A stretch of 64,000 bases of DNA, from the NCBI RefSeq assembly GCF_003555505.1, contig NZ_CP032152.1, positions 2,403,001 through 2,467,000 on the forward strand. The letters are read 5' to 3'. Each line of letters opens with the position of its first letter. The first letter of the stretch is position 1. Below the pieces are notes generated by a model that was given only the letters and a program-made list of their open reading frames with translations, made no database searches and was not told where the DNA came from. The stretch is from Thermosynechococcus sichuanensis E542 (GTDB lineage Bacteria > Cyanobacteriota > Cyanobacteriia > Thermosynechococcales > Thermosynechococcaceae). Positions 39,125 through 49,817 of the stretch are shown one piece after another. Position numbers and translations under genes: made by a program.

Positions 39125-40234
39125 ATGAGTACCAGCCGCAAACGACTGGGTGTGTTCACTAGTGGCGGAGATTGCCCAGGTTTAAATACGGCCATCCGTG
39201 CCATTGTTGCCCATGCCACCTTAAGTTACGGTTGGGAAGTGCTTGGCATTCTCCACGCTACTCAGGGGTTAATTGAGCGGAAGGCGATCCCCCTGAATGC
39301 AGAAGGCCTCGGGGGAATGGATGTACTGCTCAACATGGGGGGAACCATTCTCGGAGCGATTAATAAGGGCGATACCCTTGGCCATGGCGATGAAGTGATT
39401 GCTGGCTACTATGAATTGGGGTTGGATGCCCTCATTGCCATTTGTGGCGATGGCAGCCTGAAAATTTTGCATCAACTGGCACAAAAGGGAAATTGGAACT
39501 TCCTTGCGATACCGAAAACCATTGATAACGATGTCGCCTTGACCGATCGCGCCATTGGCTTTGATACGGCTGTTAACACTGTTGTCGAAGCCTTAAGTCG
39601 GATTACCTCCACCGCCGCTAGCCATGATCGGGTGTTTGTGGTGGAAGTGATGGGGCGTACCGCGGGTCACTTGGCTCTATATTCGGGTATTGCTGGCGGT
39701 GCCGATATTATCCTGATTCCAGAAATTCCCTACTCCATTGAAGGCATTTGCCAGCACCTCCAGAAGTTGCGCGATCGCTGGGGACGCAAATTTGCCCTCA
39801 TTGTCGTTGCCGAGGGCGCCAAACCACTAGAGCAGGACGCCAACCATTGCCATCATGCCAGTATCGCCCACTATATTGCCGATAAAATCCTCCAGCACAG
39901 TCCTATCCCCATTGAGCTAAGGGTCTCAGTGTTGGGTCATATTCAACGCGGCGGTGCCCCGATGGCCATGGATCGGCTACTGGCAGCAGGCATGGGCAAT
40001 ACTGCTGTGGATCTTGCCGCCCAAGGGACATTTGGTCGGATGGTGGCATGGCAGGCAGGGCAAGTCGTAACCGTTCCCATTGCCGACGTGGTTGCTAAAT
40101 GCCCGCGCCACGTAGATCCCGATAGCTTTTTGATTCGCACCGCCCAAGGCTTGGGGATTTATGTTGGCGATAAGCCGATGTTGCCCTACGTGGATCCTAC
40201 CCTCTGCCGCAATGAGGTGATTTGTGCAATCTAA
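39125..40234 (+). CDS. pfkA: 6-phosphofructokinase (PfkA)
   Basis: Glycolytic phosphofructokinase, 369 residues. The N-terminal [17 protein letters not shown], the catalytic [20 protein letters not shown] near residue 123 and [10 protein letters not shown] near 176 are diagnostic. CGDGSL with Gly at the ATP/PPi-deciding position points to ATP use, while the Lys of PKTIDND is a feature shared with PPi-type enzymes; this mix is known in one bacterial subgroup. It overlaps the end of miaB tail to tail by 4 bp. Confidence 0.95.
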   Translation: MSTSRKRLGVFTSGGDCPGLNTAIRAIVAHATLSYGWEVLGILHATQGLIERKAIPLNAEGLGGMDVLLNMGGTILGAINKGDTLGHGDEVIAGYYELGLDALIAICGDGSLKILHQLAQKGNWNFLAIPKTIDNDVALTDRAIGFDTAVNTVVEALSRITSTAASHDRVFVVEVMGRTAGHLALYSGIAGGADIILIPEIPYSIEGICQHLQKLRDRWGRKFALIVVAEGAKPLEQDANHCHHASIAHYIADKILQHSPIPIELRVSVLGHIQRGGAPMAMDRLLAAGMGNTAVDLAAQGTFGRMVAWQAGQVVTVPIADVVAKCPRHVDPDSFLIRTAQGLGIYVGDKPMLPYVDPTLCRNEVICAI

Positions 40235-41586
40235 GCGCCAGCTAACGCATGATCCACAAGGGGCACCCCACTAAGGCTAAAGGCTCGTGCGTCCGTAATA
40301 CGGACACGCACCAGTTGTCCCCGTAGGGTCTCAATATCACCGGGCAGGTACGTGAGGCGGTTGCCATCGGTGCGGCCATAGACTTGTTGCGCATCCTTGG
40401 GATTTACCCCCTCCACCAGCACTACCTCTTCTCTCCCCAAGTAGCGTTGGGAGCGATCGCTAGCGATCGTGGCCACTAAATGATTCAGCCGTTGGAGGCG
40501 ATCTTCTTTAATCTCTTCCGGTACTTGATTGTCCCACGTGGCCGCTGGCGTATTCGGGCGCGGAGAATAGGCTGCCGTGTTCAGTTGATCAAACCCCACC
40601 TCCGCCACCAGATCCAGCGTGCGCTGGAATTGTGTTTCCGTTTCGCCGGGAAAACCCACAATGGCATCAGCACTAATGGCCGCATCCGGCATATAGCGGC
40701 GAATGGTTTCAATGATTTGGAGGTAACGCTCGCGCGTATAGCCCCGTGCCATTGCCTTGAGAATCTCATTGTCCCCCGACTGAAAGGGAATGTGGAAATG
40801 CTTACACACCTTGGGCAGTTCGGCACAGGCTCGAATCAAGCGCTCCGTAAAATAACGGGGATGGCTGGTGGCAAAGCGAATCCGCTCAATCCCAGGCACA
40901 TCATGAATGTAATAAAGCAAATCGGTAAACGTGTGCTGGCGTCGCCCCTCTGGAGTAATTCCCGGCAAATCACGACCGTAGGCATCAATGTTTTGCCCGA
41001 GGAGCGTCACTTCCTTGTAGCCTTGAGCGGCTAGTTCCTCAATTTCAGCGCGAATTGCTTCGGGTCGCCGAGATTGTTCTTGCCCCCGTACCCCCGGCAC
41101 CACACAGTAGGTACAGCGTTCATTACAGCCATAGATCACATTGACCCAAGCGGTGACTGTACTATCGCGGCGGGGTTTGGTAATGTCCTCAACAATGTGC
41201 AGTGGTTCTGTTGCCACCACTTGGCTGCCATTCCACACCTGCTCCAGCAGCTCGCCAAGACGATTGGCATACTGCGGCCCCATCACCAGATCCACCTCAG
41301 GCACTCGCCGCAGCAGTCGCTCCCCCTCCTGTTGAGCCACACAACCAGCCACAATCAGCGTTAGGTTGGGGTCTTGATGCTTGCGCTTAGCCTGCCGCCC
41401 TAAATAAGAATAGAGCTTTTGCTCCGCGTTGTCGCGAATCGTACAGGTGTTGTAGAGCAGCACATCGGCCTCATCCGGTTCAGGAACCGGTTCTAAGCCC
41501 ATTGCCTCCAAGACCCCGGCCATGCGCTCGGAGTCAGCTTTGTTCATTTGGCAGCCAAAGGTGGTGATGTAGTAGCGGCGTGGCAT
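40231..41586 (-). CDS. miaB: tRNA-2-methylthio-N6-dimethylallyladenosine synthase (MiaB)
   Basis: Radical-SAM methylthiotransferase that converts i6A37 to ms2i6A37 in tRNAs. The N-terminal [16 protein letters not shown] and [11 protein letters not shown] contain cluster cysteines; the SAM motif is [15 protein letters not shown] near residue 155; a C-terminal TRAM domain closes the 451-residue protein. QMNKADSE separates it from RimO. It follows grpE by 15 bp. Confidence 0.96.
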   Translation of the reverse strand: MPRRYYITTFGCQMNKADSERMAGVLEAMGLEPVPEPDEADVLLYNTCTIRDNAEQKLYSYLGRQAKRKHQDPNLTLIVAGCVAQQEGERLLRRVPEVDLVMGPQYANRLGELLEQVWNGSQVVATEPLHIVEDITKPRRDSTVTAWVNVIYGCNERCTYCVVPGVRGQEQSRRPEAIRAEIEELAAQGYKEVTLLGQNIDAYGRDLPGITPEGRRQHTFTDLLYYIHDVPGIERIRFATSHPRYFTERLIRACAELPKVCKHFHIPFQSGDNEILKAMARGYTRERYLQIIETIRRYMPDAAISADAIVGFPGETETQFQRTLDLVAEVGFDQLNTAAYSPRPNTPAATWDNQVPEEIKEDRLQRLNHLVATIASDRSQRYLGREEVVLVEGVNPKDAQQVYGRTDGNRLTYLPGDIETLRGQLVRVRITDARAFSLSGVPLVDHALAGA

Positions 41587-41601
41587 TCCCGTGAAGTGCC
41601 C

Positions 41602-42291
41602 CTATACGTCCGTCACATCATTGGTGGGATTGGTGTCATTGGCGCTGCTTTCTTCAGCAGGGGCAGCAACTTTGACCATAGCATGGCGCAACACGCGATC
41701 GCCCAGCATGTACCCCCGCTTGAGTTCTTCAAGCACTGTGCCTTCGGGGTGTTCATTCGTAGCTTCCCGCAGCACTGCCTCGTGGAGATTGGGATCAAAG
41801 GGCTTGCCTTTGGCTTGCATCGCCGAAACGCCAATACGCTTGAGGCACTCCACTAGTTGCTTGTAAACCCCCTGATAGCTGCGGTGGATTTTCTCTTCCG
41901 CTTCAGTTTCCGTTTGAATGTGGGTGCGGGCTAACTCAAAGCTGTCCACCACAGGCAGCAAATCAGCAATGACACTGCACTTAATCTGTAGCTCTAGTTC
42001 CTCTTTTTCCCGCTGGGTGCGTTTGCGGAAGTTTTCAAAGTCAGCGGCAAGGCGCATGTATTGGTTATTGCGCTCCTCCACGACCTGGGAAAGGCTGGCG
42101 TTAGCAGCTTCAAGGGCAGCAACTTTCTCTAGCAAGTCCGCTGCATCCGCAGGAGTTTCTGTCGTAGAGGTGGCTTCAGGTGCTTGACCCTCTTCGCTTG
42201 TAGTGCCCTCTGCATGATTCTCAACGACATCGGGGGTCATTTCGCCTTCTTGGGCTTCAGCAGCAGGATTGGTTAAGGTTTCATCACTCAT
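41602..42291 (-). CDS. grpE: GrpE nucleotide exchange factor
   Basis: DnaK (Hsp70) co-chaperone that drives ADP release. The 229-residue protein has a long acidic N-terminal region, a coiled coil (about 60-125, NNQYMRLAADFENFRKRTQ) and the C-terminal beta domain with NEHPEGTVLEELKRGYMLGDRVLRHAMVKV. The acidic tail and N-terminus are typical of cyanobacteria. No CIRCE element is seen in the 240 bp upstream. dnaK and dnaJ are not in the window. Confidence 0.95.
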   Translation of the reverse strand: MSDETLTNPAAEAQEGEMTPDVVENHAEGTTSEEGQAPEATSTTETPADAADLLEKVAALEAANASLSQVVEERNNQYMRLAADFENFRKRTQREKEELELQIKCSVIADLLPVVDSFELARTHIQTETEAEEKIHRSYQGVYKQLVECLKRIGVSAMQAKGKPFDPNLHEAVLREATNEHPEGTVLEELKRGYMLGDRVLRHAMVKVAAPAEESSANDTNPTNDVTDV

Positions 42292-42534
42292 AGTGTTGAC
42301 TCAGGTTATGCCCTTTAGACTGTAGATTGCGCACTGCTGTGCGTTCAATCGTTTTAGCCTATCACTTTCCCCATTGTATCAATAGGGGCGAGGCATCCGT
42401 CTATTACGGACTTCTCTACAAAAGCAAAGAATACAATGGTTAGCTCATCGCTCTTGGAACTGAAAGATTTAGTTGCTCGTCCTCTAAGGGGTACGTAACT
42501 GCCAAAGCAAAGTTCAGGAGTGGAGTTTTCGTTG

Positions 42535-42666
42535 ATGTCTTTTCGCCCCATGACCTTCAGCCTAATTCTAACGTGCGCGTTGACAGGTGTAAGTCCAGTG
42601 CTGGCACAGACAGAGCCACCGCCCCGGGAAACCTTATGGGCAGCTTTTAGGGCTATCGGTGCATAG
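42535..42666 (+). CDS. Short exported peptide, possibly 5' part of a frameshifted gene
   Basis: A 43-residue frame starts with a convincing signal peptide (MSFRPMTFSLILTCALTGVS, cleavage near VLAQ). It stops at 42664. In the +1 frame the reading continues across 42662-42739 with a coding-like, charged sequence ending QEIAAAV. Either a tiny secreted peptide or the start of a gene broken by a one-base shift. No function can be proposed. It lies between grpE and the ADO gene. Confidence 0.35.
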   Translation: MSFRPMTFSLILTCALTGVSPVLAQTEPPPRETLWAAFRAIGA

Positions 42667-42795
42667 AGATTCGCCTATTGAGGAACTCGAAAATCTCTGG
42701 CACGCTGCCCCTCGTCAGGAGATCGCTGCTGCGGTATGATAACGGAAGCCCTGCTACCTCATAACCTCTAAAATTTGCGTTTAGGAGAGTTTGCA

Positions 42796-43491
42796 ATGAC
42801 AACGGCTACCGCTGCCCCCGAGTTGGACTACCATAGCGATCGCTACAAGGATGCCTACAGCCGCATCAACGCCATTGTCATTGAAGGTGAGCAGGAAGCC
42901 CACGACAACTACATTGATTTAACCAAGCTGCTGCCGCAGCACCAAGAGGAACTCACCCGTCTTGCCAAGATGGAAGCCCGCCATAGAAAGGGGTTTGAGG
43001 CCTGTGGTCGCAACCTGAGCGTGACCCCAGATATGGAATTTGCCAAAGCCTTCTTTGAAAAACTGCGCGGCAACTTTCAAGCGGCACTGGCAGAGGGGAA
43101 AATTGCGACTTGCCTGCTGATTCAAGCTTTGATCGTCGAGTGCTTCGCGATCGCGGCCTACAACATCTATATTCCCATGGCAGATCCCTTTGCCCGCAAG
43201 ATTACTGAGGGCGTGGTCAAGGATGAGTACACCCACCTCAACTTTGGCGAAGTCTGGCTAAAGGAAAACTTTGAGAACGTCAAAGGGGAACTTGAGGAAG
43301 CCAATCGTGCCAACCTGCCCTTGGTCTGGAAAATGCTCAACCAAGTGGAAGCCGATGCCAAAGTGCTCGGCATGGAAAAAGATGCCCTCGTGGAAGACTT
43401 CATGATTCAGTACAGTGGTGCCCTAGAAAATATCGGCTTTACCACCCGTGAAATTATGAAGATGTCAGTTTATGGCCTAACTGCGGCATAA
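42796..43491 (+). CDS. Aldehyde deformylating oxygenase (cyanobacterial alkane synthesis)
   Basis: A ferritin-like di-iron enzyme turning fatty aldehydes into alkanes with one carbon lost as formate. In the 231-residue frame the metal ligands are visible: E32, E60 and H63 (EARHRKGF), E115 (LIVECFAI), E144 and H147 (KDEYTHLNF). The ATG at 42796 has AGGAGA 9 nt upstream and is chosen over a codon at 42775. The partner acyl-ACP reductase follows after 44 bp. Confidence 0.96.
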   Translation: MTTATAAPELDYHSDRYKDAYSRINAIVIEGEQEAHDNYIDLTKLLPQHQEELTRLAKMEARHRKGFEACGRNLSVTPDMEFAKAFFEKLRGNFQAALAEGKIATCLLIQALIVECFAIAAYNIYIPMADPFARKITEGVVKDEYTHLNFGEVWLKENFENVKGELEEANRANLPLVWKMLNQVEADAKVLGMEKDALVEDFMIQYSGALENIGFTTREIMKMSVYGLTAA

Positions 43492-43535
43492 TGGTGGCTT
43501 AATCTATCGTTACATTTTAGTCACCGCACGCTTGT

Positions 43536-44564
43536 ATGTTTGGATTGATTGGTCATCTGACGAATCTGGAGCACGCCCAAGCCGTCGCCCACCAGTTAGG
43601 GTATCCCGAATACGCTGATCAAGGCTTGGAATTTTGGTGTATGGCACCGCCACAGATCGTCGATGAGATTACGGTGACGAGCGTAACGGGCAAAACTATC
43701 TACGGCAAATACGTCGAGTCCTGCTTCTTGCCGGAAATGCTGGCTAACCAGCGGGTGAAGGCGGCAACTCGCAAAATCATTAACGCCATGGCCCATGCCC
43801 AAAAGCACGGTATTGACATTACGGCCCTAGGGGGCTTCTCCTCGATCATCTTTGAGAACTTTGATCTGGAGAAAATGTCCCATGTTCGCAATATCGAGCT
43901 GGACTTTCGCCGCTTTACAACGGGCAATACCCACACCGCCTATATCATTTGCCAACAAGTTGAGCAGGCGGCGCCGCAGGTGGGGATTGATTTGCGTCAG
44001 GCAACTGTGGCTGTGTGTGGGGCGACGGGGGATATTGGCAGTGCCGTCTGCCGCTGGTTGAATACCTGTTTGGATGTCCAAGATCTCTTATTGGTGGCAC
44101 GGAATCGCGATCGCCTGCTGGAGCTACAGGCGGAATTGGGACGCGGAAAAATTCTAGACCTAATGGATGCCTTGCCCCTTGCCGATATTGTGGTTTGGGT
44201 GGCCAGTATGCCCAAGGGAGTTGAGCTGAGCGTTGAGCAGTTAAAACGCCCCTCGCTAATGATTGATGGCGGCTACCCCAAAAATATGGGCACCAAAATT
44301 CAGCATCCGGAAATCCATGTCCTCAATGGGGGCATTGTTGAGCACGCCCTCGATATTGACTGGAAAATTATGGAAATTGTGAATATGGATGTGCCCTCGC
44401 GGCAGATGTTTGCCTGTTTTGCCGAGGCCATGCTGTTAGACTTTGAGGGCTGGCACACAAACTTCTCTTGGGGGCGCAATCAAATCACGGTAGAAAAGAT
44501 GCAGCAGATTGGTGAAGTCTCCCGCAAACACGGATTTAAGCCCCTACTGTTAAACCCTCAGTAA
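43536..44564 (+). CDS. Long-chain acyl-ACP reductase
   Basis: Reduces fatty acyl-ACP to aldehyde with NADPH, feeding the aldehyde deformylating oxygenase just upstream. The 342-residue protein starts [18 protein letters not shown] and has the Rossmann motif [18 protein letters not shown] near residue 158; [12 protein letters not shown] and the central Cys-containing segments fit the cyanobacterial family. accA is 23 bp downstream, so fatty acid synthesis, reduction and alkane release may be co-expressed. Confidence 0.96.
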   Translation: MFGLIGHLTNLEHAQAVAHQLGYPEYADQGLEFWCMAPPQIVDEITVTSVTGKTIYGKYVESCFLPEMLANQRVKAATRKIINAMAHAQKHGIDITALGGFSSIIFENFDLEKMSHVRNIELDFRRFTTGNTHTAYIICQQVEQAAPQVGIDLRQATVAVCGATGDIGSAVCRWLNTCLDVQDLLLVARNRDRLLELQAELGRGKILDLMDALPLADIVVWVASMPKGVELSVEQLKRPSLMIDGGYPKNMGTKIQHPEIHVLNGGIVEHALDIDWKIMEIVNMDVPSRQMFACFAEAMLLDFEGWHTNFSWGRNQITVEKMQQIGEVSRKHGFKPLLLNPQ

Positions 44565-44587
44565 AACTAAAAGGAATCTAATCGCCT

Positions 44588-45562
44588 ATGGCAAACGAAC
44601 GTCGCACGCTTCTGTTGGAGTTTGAAAAGCCCCTCGTGGAGCTAGAAGCCCAAATTCAGCAGGTGCGAGATAAGTCCTCGGAGTTTGGTGTTGATGTCTC
44701 GGAGCAAATCCGGGAATTGGAGGAGCGTGCCAAGCAACTGCGCTATGAAATTTTCAGTAAGCTGACGCCGGGGCAAACCCTGCAAGTGGCTCGCCATCCG
44801 CGCCGCCCCAGTACATTGGATTACATTCAAGCCATTAGCGAAGAGTGGATTGAACTCCATGGCGATCGCCGAGGCAGTGATGATCCGGCCATTGTCGGGG
44901 GTATTGGTCGCCTCAATGGTCAACCGGTCGTGATGCTGGGGCAGCAAAAGGGTCGCGACACCAAAGATAATGTGGCTCGCAATTTTGGTATGGCCTCGCC
45001 GGGGGGCTATCGCAAGGCGCTGCGTCTGATGGAGCACGCCAACCGCTTTCAAATGCCTATCCTTACGTTTATTGATACACCAGCGGCTTGGGCGGGGGTG
45101 GATGCGGAAAAGTTTGGCCAAGGGGAAGCCATTGCCTACAATCTGCGGGAGATGTTTCGCTTTGAGGTACCGATCATCTGCACCGTGATTGGCGAAGGCG
45201 GCTCAGGGGGAGCGTTGGCCATTGGTGTTGGCGATCGCCTGCTGATGTTTGAACATGCCGTCTATAGTGTGGCACCCCCGGAAGCCTGTGCTGCGATTCT
45301 CTGGCGCGATGCCCAAAAGGCGCCCCAAGCGGCGGAAGCCCTGAAAATTACGGCTCGTGACCTGCTGAAGCTGGGGATTATTGATGAAATTGTGCCCGAA
45401 CCCGTCGGCGCTGCCCATAGCAACCCCGTAGAAGCGGCAGAAAACCTCAAGGCGGCTCTCCTGCGAAATTTGGCGGAAGTGCAAGCCCTCAGCAGTAGTG
45501 AACGGCGGGAGTTGCGTTACCAGAAGTTCCGGCGCATGGGCGTCTTTAGTGAAACGGTATGA
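44588..45562 (+). CDS. accA: Acetyl-CoA carboxylase carboxyltransferase subunit alpha (AccA)
   Basis: The alpha half of the carboxyltransferase making malonyl-CoA for fatty acids. The 324-residue protein shows the N-terminal helical part, then [19 protein letters not shown] near residue 94, [15 protein letters not shown] near 137, [21 protein letters not shown] near 162 and [19 protein letters not shown] near 205. Its stop overlaps the following SDR start (ATGA). Confidence 0.97.
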   Translation: MANERRTLLLEFEKPLVELEAQIQQVRDKSSEFGVDVSEQIRELEERAKQLRYEIFSKLTPGQTLQVARHPRRPSTLDYIQAISEEWIELHGDRRGSDDPAIVGGIGRLNGQPVVMLGQQKGRDTKDNVARNFGMASPGGYRKALRLMEHANRFQMPILTFIDTPAAWAGVDAEKFGQGEAIAYNLREMFRFEVPIICTVIGEGGSGGALAIGVGDRLLMFEHAVYSVAPPEACAAILWRDAQKAPQAAEALKITARDLLKLGIIDEIVPEPVGAAHSNPVEAAENLKAALLRNLAEVQALSSSERRELRYQKFRRMGVFSETV

Positions 45563-46266
45563 CCCAACAAGTCTTAATCACGGGAGCCAGTAGTGGCATT
45601 GGGGCAGCCACGGCCATTGCCTTTGCCCAAGCGGGGTTTAATGTGGTGCTGTTGGGGCGATCGCCGGCTAAACTTGCTGCCGTTCATGCCCAAGTAGTGG
45701 CCTGTGGGGTTGAAGCCCATACCTTTAGTGTGGACTTTAGCGATCCTGAACCCCTGCGATCGCGCCTTGACGAGATTCTCAACCGTGTTGGCGATGTCCA
45801 TGTATTGGTGAATAATGCCGGTATGGCCAGAACCGCTCCCCTCATTGACCAACCCTTGGCGGACTGGCAGCAAATTCTTAACGTCAACCTCACCAGTGCC
45901 CTGATTTGTTCCCAAGCAGTACTGCCGCAACTGCGATCCCGCCAGTGCGGTACGATAGTAAATGTTGTTTCAATTGCTGGCCGCCAAGTTTTTCCCGACT
46001 GGGGCGCCTACTGTGTCTCGAAGTTTGCCCTCATGGCCTTGACCAAAACAATGGCGGCTGAAGAACGCGCCCACGGTATCCGCGTGATTGCCATCTGTCC
46101 CGGCGCCGTTGATACCCCCATTTGGGACGATGTCGCTGGAAACTTTGACCGCACGGGGATGCTCACCCCCGAACACGTTGCTAACACGATTTTGTACACG
46201 ACTCAATTGCCGCAAACGGCCTTTATTGAAGAGCTAGTGGTGATGCCCCTTGGCGGAACCCTCTAG
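45559..46266 (+). CDS. Short-chain dehydrogenase/reductase
   Basis: A 235-residue classical SDR. The cofactor motif [13 protein letters not shown] (residues 6-18), NNAGMA near 89, the catalytic Ser in VVSIAGR near 137 and [11 protein letters not shown] near 155 (Tyr-x3-Lys) are all present. It resembles 3-oxoacyl-ACP reductase, and its 4-bp overlap with accA is compatible with a role in fatty acid metabolism, but the substrate is not proven. Confidence 0.88.
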   Translation: MTQQVLITGASSGIGAATAIAFAQAGFNVVLLGRSPAKLAAVHAQVVACGVEAHTFSVDFSDPEPLRSRLDEILNRVGDVHVLVNNAGMARTAPLIDQPLADWQQILNVNLTSALICSQAVLPQLRSRQCGTIVNVVSIAGRQVFPDWGAYCVSKFALMALTKTMAAEERAHGIRVIAICPGAVDTPIWDDVAGNFDRTGMLTPEHVANTILYTTQLPQTAFIEELVVMPLGGTL

Positions 46267-46298
46267 GCTCCCTTTGTCCTTCACTTGTCACGCTTTCT

Positions 46299-46988
46299 AT
46301 GACAACGTTCAATATGCCCGATTCGATCATTAACGGTAAAGCGACCCCTCCGGCAATTCTGCCCGATCGCAACACGCACCAAGGCAAAGAAGCAATTCCC
46401 CAGCCACCCCCCCCAGAGGTTGCCAAGGAAGAAATGATGGCTGCTGTGCGCACGATTCTGCTGAATGTGGGTGAAGATCCCGATCGCGAGGGATTACTGA
46501 AAACCCCGAAACGGGTCGCCGAGGCCATGCAATTTCTCACTAGTGGCTACAGTCAATCCCTTGAAACCCTTGTCAACGGGGCGATTTTTGATGAAGGCCA
46601 CGATGAAATGGTCTTAGTGCGCGACATCAACTTCTTTAGCCTCTGTGAGCATCACATGTTGCCTTTCATTGGCAAAGCCCATGTGGCCTATATCCCCAAT
46701 CAGCGGGTGATTGGCCTCAGCAAACTGGCACGGATTGTGGAAATGTATGCACGGCGGCTGCAAGTGCAGGAGCGCCTGACCCGTCAAGTGGCCGAAGCCA
46801 TTGAAACGGTTCTTGATCCCAAGGGAGTGGCGGTGGTTATGGAAGCCAGCCACATGTGCATGGTGATGCGCGGTGTCCAAAAACCCGGCTCTTGGACAGT
46901 CACCAGTTCAATGCTGGGGGTCTTCCGTGAGGATCAAAAGACCCGTGAGGAGTTTCTCAACCTGATTCGCCATCAGCCGAATTTCTAG
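46299..46988 (+). CDS. folE: GTP cyclohydrolase I (FolE)
   Basis: First enzyme of tetrahydrofolate/pterin synthesis. The catalytic zinc ligands are visible in [22 protein letters not shown] (near residue 108) and [14 protein letters not shown] near 185, plus [18 protein letters not shown] near 60. The first ~45 residues are a variable extension; an in-frame ATG at codon 6 could also start it. Lies 32 bp after the SDR. Confidence 0.96.
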   Translation: MTTFNMPDSIINGKATPPAILPDRNTHQGKEAIPQPPPPEVAKEEMMAAVRTILLNVGEDPDREGLLKTPKRVAEAMQFLTSGYSQSLETLVNGAIFDEGHDEMVLVRDINFFSLCEHHMLPFIGKAHVAYIPNQRVIGLSKLARIVEMYARRLQVQERLTRQVAEAIETVLDPKGVAVVMEASHMCMVMRGVQKPGSWTVTSSMLGVFREDQKTREEFLNLIRHQPNF

Positions 46989-47085
46989 GCGGTATCTGGT
47001 GGGGGCGATCGTCCCCCTGAGGGCTTCTCAAACAACTTGGGTTAGGATAAGGAACAGAAAGGAACAGAAGCGTCGTTCTAAAGTC

Positions 47086-47604
47086 ATGGGACAATCATTC
47101 ACTCGTCGAAGCCGTCACCTCCAAGGGCAACCGCAGCCAAGCTTGTTGAACATAGGAGTCGCCTACCTTCTCTGGTGTGCCAGCCTGATGGGAATCTGTG
47201 GCTTGCAACGCTTTTATGTTGGCCAGCCAATGGCTGGTTTGTTGTACTTGATCACCCTTGGCTTTTGTGGTGTGGGTCAATTCATTGACCTGTTTTTGAT
47301 TCCGAGCATGGTAGAACAGCGCAACACTTACTTGCAGGGACGTTACTTGATGACTCTACAGATAAGCCATCTGTCAGCACGGGAGGAAACTGAACTTAAC
47401 CCAACCTCTACCACACCCATGCAGCGTTTACTCCAAGCGGCTAAGGAACACGGAGGAGTTCTCTCGGAGGCACAGGTTTCCCTTTATACCGGTTTTGATG
47501 CTAAGCAGGTTAAAGAGCTACTCTTTGAAGCTGAGCGGCTGGGCTACGCCTACGTGTTTAATGATCCAGAAACGGGCGCGGTGCGCTATCGTTTTGATGT
47601 CTAG
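47086..47604 (+). CDS. TM2-domain membrane protein
   Basis: A 172-residue protein. A basic N-terminus (residues 1-22) precedes a TM2 domain with two helices joined by GICGLQRFYVGQPMAGLLYL, where the FY-G turn is conserved, and TLGFCGVGQFIDL. The C-terminal ~75 residues look like a small helical, winged-helix-like domain (QVSLYTGFDAKQVKELLFEAERLGY). Function unknown. The ATG at 47086 is preferred to an upstream in-frame codon at 46999. cobJ begins 3 bp after its stop. Confidence 0.8.
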   Translation: MGQSFTRRSRHLQGQPQPSLLNIGVAYLLWCASLMGICGLQRFYVGQPMAGLLYLITLGFCGVGQFIDLFLIPSMVEQRNTYLQGRYLMTLQISHLSAREETELNPTSTTPMQRLLQAAKEHGGVLSEAQVSLYTGFDAKQVKELLFEAERLGYAYVFNDPETGAVRYRFDV

Positions 47605-47607
47605 TTC

Positions 47608-49443
47608 ATGCCACGGTTAGACGATTTTCAACCCATTGGGGCGATCGCCACCACTGCCCAAGGACTGGCTCAACTCGAACGTCTTGTTGACACGGGGATT
47701 TCCCTAACCATTTGGGTACCTAGCCATTTAGCATCCACCCACCCTAGGGTACAAACCTACGATCGCCCCCTTGCAGCACATCTCGAAAAGCACTGGTGCC
47801 ACTATCAGGCTTGGATTTTTGCCTTGGCTTGCGGTGCGGTGGTGCGGTTAATCACGCCCCTGTTGACCCACAAACAACAGGATCCGGCGGTCTGCGTCCT
47901 TTCTGAGGATGGCCAATGGATCGTGAGTTTGTTAGGCAGTCATGGCGCTGGGGGCGATCGCCTGTGTCAAGTTCTGGCAGCGGCAATTGGTGCAACACCA
48001 ATTCTCACGGGAGCTAGTCATGCCCAGGGTTACTTTGCTGTGGATACCTGGGGGATAGCCTTGGGCTGGCAACGGGGGGCAGGAGATTGGAATGCGATCG
48101 CCAGCCAACAGGCTCAAGGAAAACCGCTGCACGTCTATCAAACTTGTGGGAGTTCTTGGTGGCGCACGGGTCTCAGTTCAGACCACTCCCTTGAGTTTGT
48201 CAGCACCCCACCCCTAGAAAATGCCGTTTGGATTACGGAAAAAGCGTTGCCCCCCTCTCTGACCTCAGGTGTGGCTTGGCATCCACGGGTACTGTGGCTG
48301 GGCATTGGCTGTGAACGGGGAACCTCGGCAGCCCTGATCCAGCAGGCGATTGATCAGACCCTTGCCCAAACCGGGTTAAGCCCGCTGGCGATCGCCGGCC
48401 TTGCCAGTATTGATCGCAAAGCCGATGAAGTGGGGTTATGTCAGGTGGCCGAGGCGCACGATTGGCCAAGCCGCTGGTTTTCCGCTCAAGAATTGGCGCA
48501 GGTTACCGTACCCACCCCCTCAGCAATTGTGGCCGCAGAAATGGGAACCCCCAGTGTGGCTGAAGCCGCAGCAGTTCTAGCGAGTGATGGGGGGCATTTA
48601 ATTGTCCCTAAACAGATCTATCGTCAAGGGGGGGAACCCGGTGCGGTGACGATCGCCATTGCCCAATCCGAACGGGAGTTTATTCCCCGCCAAGGTTCCC
48701 TGAGCCTGATTGGCATGGGTCCGGGGGCGTTGGATCAGCTCACCTTCGCAGCCCGCTCTGCCCTTTTGGCCGCTGATATTCTCGTCGGCTATGCGCTTTA
48801 CCTAGAATTGCTGGCTCCGCTGCGGCGACCGGGACAGATGGTTGCCGCCTATGCCATTACCCAAGAGCGACAACGTGCCCAAGCGGCGATTGATCTGGCA
48901 CAGTGGGGACTCAATGTTGCTGTGGTCTCTTCGGGGGACTGTGGCATCTATGGCATGGCGGGTCTTGTACTGGAGCTACTGGCAGAAGCGGGTATCAGTC
49001 ATTTACCCGTAGAGGTGTTGCCAGGGGTGAGTGCCGTCAATGCTGCGGCGGCTCGTTTGGGAGCACCCCTGATGCACGATTTTTGTACGATTAGCCTCAG
49101 CGATCGCCTGACCCCTTGGCCAGTCATTCAGAAGCGCCTGCGGGCGGCGGCAGAAGCGGATTTTGTGACGGCTCTTTATAACCCCCGTTCTCGCGATCGC
49201 CAGCAACAATTGGTGGAGGCCAAAGCCATTTTCTTAGAATATCGTTCACCGCAAACACCGCTGGCGATCGTCCGTGCCGCCTACCGACCTGAGGAGCACA
49301 TTACCCTAACTACCCTTGGGGCATTTCAACCAGAAGCAGTGGATATGTTCAGCTTGGTGCTGATTGGCAATGCCAGTACTCGCCGCTTCCACGATTGGCT
49401 CATTACCCCTCGCGGCTATTTGGCAAGCATTTGGCAAGCCTAG
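47608..49443 (+). CDS. cobJ: CbiG-CobJ fusion: cobalt-precorrin-5A hydrolase / precorrin-3B C17-methyltransferase
   Basis: A 611-residue fusion for cobalamin synthesis. The N-terminal ~350 residues match CbiG: HLEKHWCHYQAWIFALACGAVVRLITPLL, then LLGSHGAGGDRLCQVLAAAIGATPILTGAS and a C-terminal CbiG domain with GIGCERGTS and ASIDRKADE. The second part is a SAM-dependent tetrapyrrole methylase of the CobJ/CbiH type: SLIGMGPGALDQLT near 365, SSGDCGIYGMAG near 430, VLPGVSAVNAAAARLGAPLMHDF near 470. Consecutive ring-contraction steps are joined in one chain, as known in cyanobacteria. Confidence 0.92.
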   Translation: MPRLDDFQPIGAIATTAQGLAQLERLVDTGISLTIWVPSHLASTHPRVQTYDRPLAAHLEKHWCHYQAWIFALACGAVVRLITPLLTHKQQDPAVCVLSEDGQWIVSLLGSHGAGGDRLCQVLAAAIGATPILTGASHAQGYFAVDTWGIALGWQRGAGDWNAIASQQAQGKPLHVYQTCGSSWWRTGLSSDHSLEFVSTPPLENAVWITEKALPPSLTSGVAWHPRVLWLGIGCERGTSAALIQQAIDQTLAQTGLSPLAIAGLASIDRKADEVGLCQVAEAHDWPSRWFSAQELAQVTVPTPSAIVAAEMGTPSVAEAAAVLASDGGHLIVPKQIYRQGGEPGAVTIAIAQSEREFIPRQGSLSLIGMGPGALDQLTFAARSALLAADILVGYALYLELLAPLRRPGQMVAAYAITQERQRAQAAIDLAQWGLNVAVVSSGDCGIYGMAGLVLELLAEAGISHLPVEVLPGVSAVNAAAARLGAPLMHDFCTISLSDRLTPWPVIQKRLRAAAEADFVTALYNPRSRDRQQQLVEAKAIFLEYRSPQTPLAIVRAAYRPEEHITLTTLGAFQPEAVDMFSLVLIGNASTRRFHDWLITPRGYLASIWQA

Positions 49444-49799
49444 AGCAAACCTGCCTGAGCGAGTAAGCTAAAGCAAGCCCAGTTGACAATACTGAGGGCG
49501 ATCGAGCCAAACAGGGCACTCCAAAAGCCATTGCGTAGTCTAAAGCCATCCACAAGGGCTGCTGCTAGGGCAAAAATGGCGGCATTGATAATCAGCGCAA
49601 CCAAGCCAAACGTGAGAAAAATAAAGGGAAAGGCAAGGAATTTCAGGATAGCCCCCAACGTGGCGTTCAACAAGCCAAAAACAATCGCCGACCACAACGC
49701 CGTTGTGAACTTATCAATTTCCACGCCCAAAAATGAGAGGCGCGACACAATAAACAAACTAATGCTGGTGACAATCCAAGTAATGAGTAAACCCCACAT
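49440..49799 (-). CDS. Phage-holin-family (DUF360-type) small membrane protein
   Basis: A 119-residue protein with four hydrophobic segments and the repeated motif pattern of this family: SRLSFLGVEIDKFTTALWSAIVFGLLNA and, later, ALVDGFRLRNGFWSALFGSIALSIV. The family name comes from holins, but these chromosomal members have no proven lytic role. The ATG at 49799 has GAGGAG 6 nt upstream and is preferred to a TTG two codons earlier. It meets cobJ tail to tail with a 4-bp overlap. Confidence 0.8.
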   Translation of the reverse strand: MWGLLITWIVTSISLFIVSRLSFLGVEIDKFTTALWSAIVFGLLNATLGAILKFLAFPFIFLTFGLVALIINAAIFALAAALVDGFRLRNGFWSALFGSIALSIVNWACFSLLAQAGLL

Positions 49800-49817
49800 A
49801 TGCAACTCCTCACAACA

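Noticed and set aside
42292-42534. CIRCE heat-shock operator before grpE
   Set aside because: The TTAGCACTC/GAGTGCTAA inverted repeat is absent.
47000-47018. GGGGG/CCCCC hairpin after folE as terminator
   Set aside because: No T-run follows, and the loop is a HIP1-like GCGATCG site, so it is probably a chance palindrome.
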